Source of the DNA: Actinobacteria bacterium UBA7422
GTDB taxonomy: Bacteria > Actinomycetota > Actinomycetes > S36-B12
Length of the DNA stretch: 8,348 nt
Reading direction: 5' to 3'
Assembly: GCA_002469525.1 (NCBI GenBank)
Contig: DKME01000066.1
Coordinates: 30,172-38,519 of the forward strand
The notes beneath the pieces are model-generated. The model did no database searches. It saw only the letters and a list, made by a program, of their open reading frames with translations, and had not been told where the DNA came from. The position numbers and the translations under genes were made by a program. Below, piece after piece: positions 1 to 7,500 of this stretch (position 1 is the first letter of the stretch; each line of letters begins with the position of its first letter).

Positions 1-26
1 GCCCGTCCAGTGAGGCGGGGAAGGGC
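1..26 (+). promoter_or_regulatory. PyrR-binding loop in the pyr operon mRNA leader (predicted translational operator)
   Basis: The leader reads GTCCAGTGAGGCGGGGAAGG at 5-24, very close to the Bacillus PyrR-binding loop core (GUCCAGAGAGGCU followed by a purine-rich bulge and AAGG). It folds as expected for this element. GCCC (1-4) pairs with GGGC (23-26) as the lower stem, and GGGGAA (17-22) is a purine-rich 3' bulge. G5-T6-C7 pairs with G14-G15-C16, including one G-U pair, and CAGTGA (8-13) is a hexaloop fitting the CNGNGA consensus. The 3' arm is also the Shine-Dalgarno of pyrR, so PyrR bound with UMP would hide the ribosome-binding site. This is the translational mode known from Mycobacterium smegmatis, not Bacillus-type attenuation. 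The stem may continue left of the window, so an additional terminator cannot be excluded. Confidence 0.88.
17..25 (+). promoter_or_regulatory. Ribosome-binding site of pyrR, inside the PyrR-binding loop
   Basis: GGGGAAGGG is a purine-rich Shine-Dalgarno that ends 8 nt before the ATG at 34. Its last three bases (23-25) lie in the lower stem of the predicted PyrR-binding loop. This site decides the start of pyrR: the alternative GTG at 10 lies inside the hairpin loop and has no usable ribosome-binding site before it. Confidence 0.8.
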
Positions 27-33
27 GAAATTC

Positions 34-627
34 ATGACACGACACGAGGCTCACAGCCACGAACGCGATACCCCACGACAGTCCAATGGTCGCATTGTGG
101 CTGACCCAGAAGAAATCTCGCGGGCATTGCGAAGGCTTGCACATCAGGTGGTTGAAAACGTCAAAGACGTCTCCAATCTCGTGATCATGGGAATCCCAAC
201 ACGGGGAGTACCACTCGCCCAGCGATTGGCAAAAAATGTCGGTGAGATCGAGAATATCGTAATTCCAGTGGGTTCCCTTGACGTCACACTTTTCCGCGAC
301 GATCTCCGACTGCGGGCATCGAAAGCACTTGAACCAACAATTATTCCTGGACACGGCATTGACGGCAAGACCGTGATCCTGGTGGACGACGTCCTGTTTT
401 CTGGGCGAACAATAAGAGCTGGGCTCGATGCACTCAATGAGTATGGGCGACCGGCAGTTGTGCAACTCGCAGTCTTGGTGGACCGTGGGCACAGGGAGTT
501 ACCGATCCGTGCTGATTACGTGGGAAAGAATCTCCCAACATCTTTGACGGAAGAAGTTGTGGTTTTGCTCGAGGAAATTGACTCGATCGACCAAGTCGTG
601 ATTCAACCAAACCAGGACTCAGTATGA
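34..627 (+). CDS. pyrR: PyrR, bifunctional pyr operon regulator / uracil phosphoribosyltransferase
   Basis: A 197-residue cytoplasmic type I phosphoribosyltransferase-fold protein, of usual family length. PyrR binds pyr mRNA leaders in response to UMP/UTP and in many species also makes UMP from uracil and PRPP. The PRPP-binding loop is VILVDDVLFSGRT at residues 114-126. Other family signatures are GIPTRG (53-58), PVGSLDVTLFRDDL (78-91) and VDRGHRELPIRADYVGKN (149-166). The ATG at 34 is chosen over the in-frame GTG at 10 because it has a well-spaced Shine-Dalgarno and the GTG falls in the RNA operator loop. The first ~18 residues are histidine- and arginine-rich and unlikely to belong to the conserved fold. 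It is the first gene of the operon and its TGA overlaps the pyrB ATG (ATGA), so it probably autoregulates along with the genes behind it. Confidence 0.96.
   Translation: MTRHEAHSHERDTPRQSNGRIVADPEEISRALRRLAHQVVENVKDVSNLVIMGIPTRGVPLAQRLAKNVGEIENIVIPVGSLDVTLFRDDLRLRASKALEPTIIPGHGIDGKTVILVDDVLFSGRTIRAGLDALNEYGRPAVVQLAVLVDRGHRELPIRADYVGKNLPTSLTEEVVVLLEEIDSIDQVVIQPNQDSV
614..617 (+). promoter_or_regulatory. Ribosome-binding site of pyrB
   Basis: AGGA inside the last codons of pyrR, 6 nt before the pyrB ATG at 624. It is short but well placed, and it supports this start in the ATGA overlap. Translation of pyrB may depend partly on ribosomes finishing pyrR. Confidence 0.5.
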
Positions 628-1562
628 AACATTTGATTTCGGTCCAGGATCTTTCACCACAGCAAACATTCACAATTCTTGACACGGCACGGGAACTAGA
701 TCGCGTAAGCGATGCTGGGGCAAAACTGCTGCCGACTTTGCGCGGTAGGACTGTCGTGAATCTCTTCTATGAAGACTCAACACGCACGCGCCTCTCATTT
801 GAGCGCGCGGCGAAGAGACTTTCGGCCGATGTCGTTACCTTTTCGGCAAAAGGCTCCAGCGTTTCCAAAGGAGAGAGCCTCAAAGACACGGCTTTAACAT
901 TGGGCGCAATGGGTGCGGACATGATTGTTATTAGACACTCTTCGCCTGGAGCAGCACACCGGTTAGCTCATGCAGGTTGGCTGGATACTCGAGTGCTCAA
1001 TGCAGGTGATGGCAAGCATGAACACCCGACCCAAGCACTAGGTGACGCATTCACGATTCGGGCCCACTTAAGGCCTGAAGCAATAAACTTCAATGGACTT
1101 ACCGTTGGAATTGTTGGAGATGTACTGCACTCTCGCGTCGCCCGTTCGAATATTTTTCTCCTAGCCAGTCTGGGGGCGCGGGTAATCGTGATTGGTCCAC
1201 CTACCCTGCTTCCAGTGGGGATTGAGAGCTGGCCTTGTACGGTGAATTACTCCCTTGACGAACCACTTCCCGATCTTGATGTAATCATGATGCTGCGCGT
1301 GCAACAAGAACGCATGAGCGGATCGTTTTTCCCCAGCGAACCGGAATACACTAGGGCTTTCGGTCTTAACCGCTCGCGAGCTCAACGGCTTCCAGCTCAT
1401 GCAATTGTGATGCACCCTGGGCCCATGAATCGCGGAGTTGAGATCACCGCTGAAGTCGCAGACAGTACCCAAAGTGTTATTGCCGAGCAAGTGTCCAACG
1501 GCATGAAAGTACGAATGGCCGTCATGTACCTGCTCATCGGAGGAGATCAAAGTGTCGCTTGA
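624..1562 (+). CDS. pyrB: Aspartate carbamoyltransferase catalytic chain
   Basis: Catalyses the first committed pyrimidine step, carbamoyl phosphate + aspartate to N-carbamoyl-L-aspartate + phosphate, in the cytoplasm. It has 312 residues, normal for a catalytic chain. The carbamoyl-phosphate signature FYEDSTRTRLSFE is at residues 48-60, with STRTR at 52-56. HPTQALGD lies at 134-141, VGDVLHSRVARSN at 164-176, the aspartate-domain motif MLRVQQERM at 223-231, and HPGPMNRG at 264-271. LRVQ and HPGPMNRG favour ATCase over ornithine carbamoyltransferase. All key residues appear intact. No pyrI regulatory-chain gene is present, so E. coli-type CTP/ATP control through PyrI is not expected here. The gene overlaps pyrR by 4 nt and pyrC by 11 nt; the close link to an active-type pyrC fits the ATCase-DHOase complexes known from Streptomyces and Aquifex, though complex formation here is inferred. 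Confidence 0.97.
   Translation: MKHLISVQDLSPQQTFTILDTARELDRVSDAGAKLLPTLRGRTVVNLFYEDSTRTRLSFERAAKRLSADVVTFSAKGSSVSKGESLKDTALTLGAMGADMIVIRHSSPGAAHRLAHAGWLDTRVLNAGDGKHEHPTQALGDAFTIRAHLRPEAINFNGLTVGIVGDVLHSRVARSNIFLLASLGARVIVIGPPTLLPVGIESWPCTVNYSLDEPLPDLDVIMMLRVQQERMSGSFFPSEPEYTRAFGLNRSRAQRLPAHAIVMHPGPMNRGVEITAEVADSTQSVIAEQVSNGMKVRMAVMYLLIGGDQSVA
1539..1545 (+). promoter_or_regulatory. Ribosome-binding site of pyrC
   Basis: GGAGGAG is a near-perfect Shine-Dalgarno placed 6 nt before the GTG at 1552. It fixes that GTG as the pyrC start even though it lies 11 nt inside the end of pyrB. It is the strongest ribosome-binding site seen in the window. Confidence 0.85.
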
Positions 1563-2856
1563 CTCATATCTTGTTAGCGGTGCCAAAATTTATGGGGAAG
1601 GCGTTCAGGACATTCGCATAGTCAATGGCAAGATCAGCGAAATCGGAACCGATCTTGTACCGGGTGACCAAGTTATCGTGCAGGCAGAGGGACTCATTTG
1701 CTTACCTTCATTCGTTGACCTGCACACGCATTTGCGTGAACCGGGCAGAGAAGACGCCGAGACAATCGCTTCCGGTTCCAAAGCCGCGACATTGGGTGGG
1801 TTCTCGGCAGTCTTTGCCATGGCAAACACGTCACCCGTTGCAGACACCGCCGGTGTTGTTGAGCAAGTGTGGCGGATCGGTCGAGAAGTTGGATTAGTCG
1901 AAGTCATTCCGATCGGCGCTGTCAGCGTTGGTCTTAGGGGAGAGTCGCTGGCAGAGCTTGGTGCTATGGCAACATCTGCGGCCGGCGTGAGTGTGTTCAG
2001 CGACGACGGTCACTGCGTATTTGATCCCTTGCTCATGCGCCGTGCACTGGAATACGTGAAAACGTTCGATGGCGTAATCGCACAACATGCACAGGACCCT
2101 CGACTTACACAAGGTTCACAAATGAACGAGGGGGAACTTTCCGGGGTGCTTGGGCTGACGGGCTGGCCAGCCGTCGCAGAAGAAGCAATAATTGCCCGTG
2201 ACGTTCTCTTAGCATCACACGTTGACTCAAGGCTGCATATATGCCATGTGTCCACAGCCGGAAGCGTGGCAATTATCCGATGGGCCAAAGAAATGGGAGT
2301 TCGCGTAACCGCGGAAGTCACCCCGCATCACTTGTTACTCACAGAAGACCTTGTTCGTGACTTTGACCCGGTATACAAGGTCAATCCACCGCTGCGCACG
2401 CGGGCGGACACACTAGCCCTCCGAGAGGCTTTAGCCGATGGAACAATTGACATCGTGGCAACCGACCACGCACCGCATCCACATGAAGCAAAGGATTGTG
2501 AGTGGGATAGTGCTGCTTTTGGCATGCTTGGGCTTGAGACTGCACTAGGTGTTGTCGTTGCCGCGATGGCAGACATGGCGGACACCCACAATTGGAACTG
2601 GCGGGTCCTCAGCGACCGGATGTCAACCGCGCCGGCAAGGATTGGTCGTGCGGTCAATCATGGGCGACCCATTGCAGTGGGTGAGCCAGCGAACCTTGTA
2701 CTTATCAATCCGTCGGCCGAATATTTGGTGATCCCCGACACATTGGCTTCGTTGTCAGGAAATACTCCGTACGCGGGGATGAAATTACCGGTGTCAATAA
2801 CCGACGTGTTCCACAGAGGAATCCATCAGGTAAAGGGCGGTGCCATTAATGGCTAA
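1552..2856 (+). CDS. pyrC: Dihydroorotase, class I (active type)
   Basis: Cyclises N-carbamoyl-L-aspartate to dihydroorotate in the cytoplasm. It has 434 residues, the usual length for the long class I amidohydrolases. Metal and catalytic residues are all visible: HTHLREPG at 58-65 (ligands H58 and H60), FSDDGH at 149-154 (D152), H179 in AQHAQD, H232 in ICHVSTAGS, and D305 in ATDHAPHPHEAKDCEWD. The substrate-binding NPPLR is at 278-282. The TDHAPH...KDCEWD...GMLGLETAL block is typical of enzymatically active bacterial PyrC rather than the metal-less PyrC-like partners of some ATCases. The GTG start is supported by GGAGGAG 6 nt upstream. It overlaps pyrB by 11 nt and the next gene by 8 nt. Allantoinase or hydantoinase is the only nearby alternative, and context and motifs argue against it. 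Confidence 0.97.
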   Translation: MSLDSYLVSGAKIYGEGVQDIRIVNGKISEIGTDLVPGDQVIVQAEGLICLPSFVDLHTHLREPGREDAETIASGSKAATLGGFSAVFAMANTSPVADTAGVVEQVWRIGREVGLVEVIPIGAVSVGLRGESLAELGAMATSAAGVSVFSDDGHCVFDPLLMRRALEYVKTFDGVIAQHAQDPRLTQGSQMNEGELSGVLGLTGWPAVAEEAIIARDVLLASHVDSRLHICHVSTAGSVAIIRWAKEMGVRVTAEVTPHHLLLTEDLVRDFDPVYKVNPPLRTRADTLALREALADGTIDIVATDHAPHPHEAKDCEWDSAAFGMLGLETALGVVVAAMADMADTHNWNWRVLSDRMSTAPARIGRAVNHGRPIAVGEPANLVLINPSAEYLVIPDTLASLSGNTPYAGMKLPVSITDVFHRGIHQVKGGAING

Positions 2857-3385
2857 TACACCAATGGAAGTCACCCAATGGCCACTAAGGCTTGTCCTTG
2901 TCGCACTAATGGTTTTGATCATCGTTGGAATTCTTCTGCTCATGAGACGGAGTTGGCGGTCAATGCGTGGGGGTGCGCGACTTGGGCTGTTCAACATTCC
3001 AGCCCCCATGGTCCAAGCGCCACATGATTTCAAGCCAGGGGAAGTCGTAGAAGCACTTTTCCTTGGCACATCAGTTCACGGACACTGGCTTTCCAAGGTG
3101 CTCGTTCATGATTTGGGAACCCGCTCTCGAGCGGAAGTAAGTTGGGATACCGAGGGGATTTGGATTGATCGTGCTGGTGCGAATTCCTTGTACATCCCTC
3201 GCTCTTCGCTGGCGGAAGTCACTCTGGGATCGGGGATCGCCGGCAGCGTGAGAGCCAAGGACAGCGTCATTATTTTCGTGTGGGAGCTCGGAGAGCATCG
3301 CATCGCGACGGGTGTCAGAGCCGACACGGCTGCGGGGCACGCAAAATTGATCGAGTTACTGCAAAGTGAAATGAGTGCCCAATGA
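2849..3385 (+). CDS. Small membrane-anchored PH-like protein of the pyr operon (Rv1382-type), function unknown
   Basis: A 178-residue protein with one hydrophobic helix near the N-terminus (residues ~15-32, LVLVALMVLIIVGILLLM). A basic stretch follows (RRSWRSMRGGAR, 33-44), predicting a cytoplasmic C-terminal domain by the positive-inside rule. That domain (~64-178) is rich in alternating beta-type segments. It contains ALFLGTSVHGHWLSKVLVHDLG (69-90), IPRSS (116-120) and WELGEHRIATGVRAD (145-159), and ends in a helix-like AAGHAKLIELLQSE. This resembles the PH-like protein found between pyrC and carA in Mycobacterium (Rv1382) and Streptomyces, but the assignment is from memory of that family and from synteny. 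The ATG at 2849 is preferred: AGGG at 2834-2837 is 11 nt away, against 2 nt for the alternative GTG at 2840. It overlaps pyrC by 8 nt and carA by 4 nt, so it should be made together with the pathway enzymes. No catalytic motif was recognised, and its biochemical role is not known to me. Confidence 0.87.
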   Translation: MANTPMEVTQWPLRLVLVALMVLIIVGILLLMRRSWRSMRGGARLGLFNIPAPMVQAPHDFKPGEVVEALFLGTSVHGHWLSKVLVHDLGTRSRAEVSWDTEGIWIDRAGANSLYIPRSSLAEVTLGSGIAGSVRAKDSVIIFVWELGEHRIATGVRADTAAGHAKLIELLQSEMSAQ

Positions 3386-4503
3386 GCAAAATTTCTTCAG
3401 CAATCCTTGTACTCGAAGATGGCTATTCGCAGGAGGGAAAGGCATTCGGAGCTGTTGGAACTGTCTTCGGTGAGGCAGTGTTTTCCACAGGGATGACCGG
3501 CTATCAAGAAACACTGACCGATCCGTCGTACTGCGGACAGATAGTGGTCATGACTGCTCCTCATATTGGAAACACCGGTGTAAACCTTGAGGATCGTGAA
3601 TCGGGGCGCATGTGGCCTTCTGGTTTCGTTGTCCGGGAACTCTCACGGATCGTGTCCAATTGGCGATCAACTGGAACGCTTTCACAGGAACTAGAGGCCA
3701 ATGCAATTGTGGGAATTGAAGGAGTTGATACTCGGGCGCTCACCCGCCACCTCCGCGAACGGGGTGCAATGCGCATGGGAATTTTTACGGGGGCCCACAG
3801 TGAAGATCTTTCCGAACTGATCGCGCTAGTCAATGAATCTCCTCAAATGGCCGGTTCGAGTTTTACAGACCGAGTGACCACTAAGCAGAACTACGTGATC
3901 TCAGCCGAAGGTGAAAAGAAGGCCACCTGCGTGGCAATCGACCTTGGCATCAAATCGATGACGCCGCAGCGAATGTCAGAGCGGGGTATTGAAGTTCACA
4001 TCGTTAGTGCGAACACGACCTGGAGTGAGATTATGGGGTTGACTCCCGACGGCGTCTTTCTTTCTAATGGTCCTGGTGACCCGGCAACGGCGGATAGCGC
4101 CGTTGAATTAGTTAAACAAGCCCTAAGGGTCAAGATGCCACTATTCGGAATTTGCTTCGGGAATCAAATCCTTGGTCGCGCATTAGGGCTCGAGACATAC
4201 AAAATGCAGTTCGGCCATCGAGGGATTAACCAACCGGTGAAAGACCTAACTACCGGAAAGGTTGAAATAACCGCGCACAACCATGGATTCGCGGTTCGCG
4301 CTCCTGAATCTCTGGAATTTGACACCGAATTCGGAAGGGCACGCATCTCGCATATTTGTTTGAACGACAACGTCGTGGAAGGTATTGAACTTCTCGAGCA
4401 AGACGCTTTCAGCGTTCAGTATCACCCCGAGGCCGCTGCCGGTCCACATGACTCCGACTACCTCTTTGACCGCTTTCTAGACAAGATGGGTTCACATGCC
4501 TAA
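3382..4503 (+). CDS. carA: Carbamoyl-phosphate synthase small (glutaminase) subunit
   Basis: Hydrolyses glutamine and passes ammonia through a tunnel to CarB. It has 373 residues, normal length. The CPSase small-chain N-terminal domain (~6-135) includes the signature FSTGMTGYQETLTDPSYCGQ (34-53). The class I glutamine amidotransferase domain (~183-368) has SNGPGDP (228-234) and the nucleophile elbow GICFGNQ (256-262) with C258. It also has HNHGFAV (299-305) and the catalytic pair H348/E350 in YHPEAAAGPHDSDYLF. The elbow reads GICFGNQ where the E. coli enzyme has GICLGHQ; FGN is the form I associate with actinobacterial CarA. The start codon sits in an ATGA overlap with the preceding gene and has only a weak Shine-Dalgarno, so translational coupling is likely. 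Carbamoyl phosphate from this enzyme may also feed arginine synthesis, which the window cannot show. Confidence 0.97.
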   Translation: MSKISSAILVLEDGYSQEGKAFGAVGTVFGEAVFSTGMTGYQETLTDPSYCGQIVVMTAPHIGNTGVNLEDRESGRMWPSGFVVRELSRIVSNWRSTGTLSQELEANAIVGIEGVDTRALTRHLRERGAMRMGIFTGAHSEDLSELIALVNESPQMAGSSFTDRVTTKQNYVISAEGEKKATCVAIDLGIKSMTPQRMSERGIEVHIVSANTTWSEIMGLTPDGVFLSNGPGDPATADSAVELVKQALRVKMPLFGICFGNQILGRALGLETYKMQFGHRGINQPVKDLTTGKVEITAHNHGFAVRAPESLEFDTEFGRARISHICLNDNVVEGIELLEQDAFSVQYHPEAAAGPHDSDYLFDRFLDKMGSHA

Positions 4504-7500
4504 ACGTGCCGACATTAAATCAGTCATGGTGATTGGCTCAGGGCCAATCGTTATTGGGCAAGCGTGTGAATTCGATTATTCGGGCACCCAAGCTTGTCGA
4601 GTTTTGCGAGAAGAGGGTATCCGTGTCATTTTGGTGAATTCAAATCCGGCAACGATCATGACCGACCCAGAGTTTGCTGACGCTACCTACATCGAACCAA
4701 TTACGACCGAGTACCTCGAATTGGTTATTGCGCGTGAGCGCCCCGATGCATTGTTGCCAACTCTGGGTGGACAGACGGCGCTCAACGCGGCTATCCAGCT
4801 CGACAAAGCTGGAATCTTGGAGAAATACAATGTCGAGTTAATTGGTGCAGACATTGAAGCTATTGAGCGCGGCGAGAATCGCGAGAAGTTTCGCACGATC
4901 GTGTCTGAGATTGGTGCGGAAAGTGCCCGGTCCCGGATTGCCCACACAATGAAAGATTGCTTAGCCGGTGTCAGTGAGCTTGGATATCCGGTTGTTGTAC
5001 GACCTTCCTTTACCATGGGAGGGGCCGGATCTGGAATTGCCTACAACGAGGAAGACTTACTCAGTATTGCGGGTTTAGGACTCAAGGCAAGTCCCACCTC
5101 TGAGATTCTTCTCGAAGAGTCCATTATCGGTTGGAAAGAATATGAACTCGAATTAATGCGTGACTACAAAGACAATGTTGTGGTCGTCTGCTCAATCGAA
5201 AATGTCGATCCCATGGGCGTTCACACCGGTGACTCGATCACGGTCGCTCCGGCACTCACGCTGACAGACCGTGAGTTCCAGCGCCTCCGCGACGTTGGAA
5301 TAGACATTATTCGGGCTGTTGGAGTTGACACGGGTGGTTGCAATATTCAGTTTGCCATTAATCCTGACGACGGACGCTTGATTGTCATTGAGATGAATCC
5401 ACGGGTTTCTCGGTCATCCGCATTGGCCTCCAAAGCAACTGGTTTTCCTATTGCCAAGATTGCTGCTCGACTCGCGATCGGATACTCACTCGACGAAATC
5501 CAGAATGACATCACGGAAAAAACACCCGCGTCTTTCGAGCCAACACTCGATTACATTGTGGTGAAAGTTCCACGCTTCGCCTTTGAAAAGTTTCCCGGCG
5601 CCGACACCACCCTGACAACCACGATGAAAAGCGTCGGGGAAGCAATGGCCATTGGGAGGAACTTTCCCGAGGCGCTGCAAAAAGCCTTGCGTTCAACGGA
5701 ACAAAGGTCCGCAATCTTTTCGTGGGAAATGCCTCGCGACGAAACAGAAATTCCGAAATTGCTGGAAGACATGAAACGCCCGCATGATTCACGACTGAGT
5801 CTTGCCCAACGGGCCTTGTGGCTGGGTGCTTCGAATTCTCAGGTTCACGAAGCAACAAATATAGACCCGTGGTTCCTTGATCAAATTGAACGAATCAACG
5901 AGATGGCTGATCAAGTACGAGATGCGCGGGATTTACTAGCACCGATGCTCTTTGAAGCGAAGTCACTCGGCTTCAGCGATCTACAACTCGGCTCCCTGCG
6001 AGGTGTAGGAGAGGCTCAAATCAGGGAGTTACGTAAGCAACTTGGTGTAAGACCTGTTTTCAAAACAGTCGACACCTGTGCTGCTGAGTTTGAAGCGAAT
6101 ACGCCGTATCACTACTCAACTTTTGACTTTGAGACCGAAGTGGTTCCCAGCGATCGTCGCAAAATAATTATTCTTGGCTCAGGCCCTAACCGAATTGGCC
6201 AGGGAATTGAATTTGACTATTCGTGTGTTCATGCGGCAATGACGCTGCGTGAAGCGGGATACGAAACCATCATGATTAATTGCAATCCAGAGACAGTGTC
6301 TACCGACTACGACACCTCTGACCGGCTTTACTTTGAGCCATTAACTTTTGAAGATGTCATGGCGGTCATCGAGGCCGAGAGTGAAGCAGGTGAACTTGTT
6401 GGCGTGATTGTGCAACTGGGTGGACAGACCCCCCTAGGTTTAGCGCAGCCACTCGCCGATGCCGGAGTACCCATTATTGGTACGTCACCGCAGGCCATTC
6501 ATATGGCAGAGGACCGACAAATGTTTTCCCAGGTTTTGGCCACCGCGAAAGTCCCGGCTCCCGCCCACGGGACTGCTAGGTCTTTCGAGCAAGCACGTGA
6601 GATCGCTGATCGAATTGGGTATCCAGTTTTGGTGCGCCCGAGTTATGTTTTGGGTGGGCGTGGCATGGAGATTGTCTATGAGGAAGAAAAACTCAAGGAC
6701 TACCTCGAACGAGCGACGCAAATCAACCCGGAACATCCGGTACTCGTTGATCGGTTTCTCGACGATGCCGTTGAAATTGATGTCGACGCACTATTTGACG
6801 GTACCGACCTCTACCTTGCCGGCGTGATGGAACATATTGAAGAGGCCGGTGTTCATTCCGGTGACTCAGCGTGTGTGTTACCACCCATCACGTTGGGACG
6901 AGAAGAGATCGATCGGATCCGTGCCGCGACACACGCAATTGCGGCCGGGGTAGGTGTGTTGGGGCTGATCAATATCCAATTTGCGCTCGCCGCAGACGTT
7001 CTTTACATCTTAGAAGCGAACCCGCGAGCATCTCGCACAGTTCCATTTGTGTCCAAGGCGACAGGTGTGCCCATCGCAAAGGCAGCCGCTCGAATCATGG
7101 CGGGTGAGTCCATTGAGTCGCTGCGAACGCAAGGCGTACTGCCCATGCAGGGAGACGGCGGGCGGCTTCCTGCTGGAAGCCCCGTTTCGGTCAAAGAAGC
7201 AGTGTTGCCATTCGGTCGTTTTCATGGCGTGGACACCGTTCTGGGTCCGGAAATGAAGTCAACAGGCGAAGTTATGGGTATTGACGCATCTTTCGGGGTG
7301 GCGTTCGCGAAGTCGCAGGTCGCTGCATTTGCTGGCGGGCTGCCTACCCAAGGAACAGCGTTTGTTTCATTAGCCAACAGAGATAAACGCTCAGCAATAT
7401 TCCCGGTGAAGCGGCTCTCCGATCTTGGCTTTGACATCGTGGCAACTGAAGGCACGGCCGATATTTTGCAACGCAATGGCATTCCCGTTCGGGTCATTCG

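Noticed and set aside
1161..1586. A 141-codon - strand frame across the pyrB/pyrC junction.
   Set aside because: It is antisense to conserved PyrB motifs (LRVQ, HPGPMNRG) and has no recognisable domain or supporting start signal.
3460..3479. A second possible PyrR-binding loop inside carA: a CGGTGA hexaloop followed by GGC, flanked by ACTG and CAGT.
   Set aside because: It lies in codons for the conserved CarA stretch VFGEAVFSTG, lacks the purine bulge and AAGG of the real element, and its upper stem pairs poorly. Most likely chance.
4538..6250. Repeated sequence between the two halves of carB (for example GSGP...IGQ...EFDYS, and LGGQT).
   Set aside because: This is the ancient internal duplication present in all CarB proteins, not a recent DNA repeat or assembly artefact.
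6459..6827. A 122-codon + strand frame inside carB.
   Set aside because: It is in another frame within conserved CarB sequence, shows no domain or ribosome-binding site, and has the irregular composition of a shadow frame.
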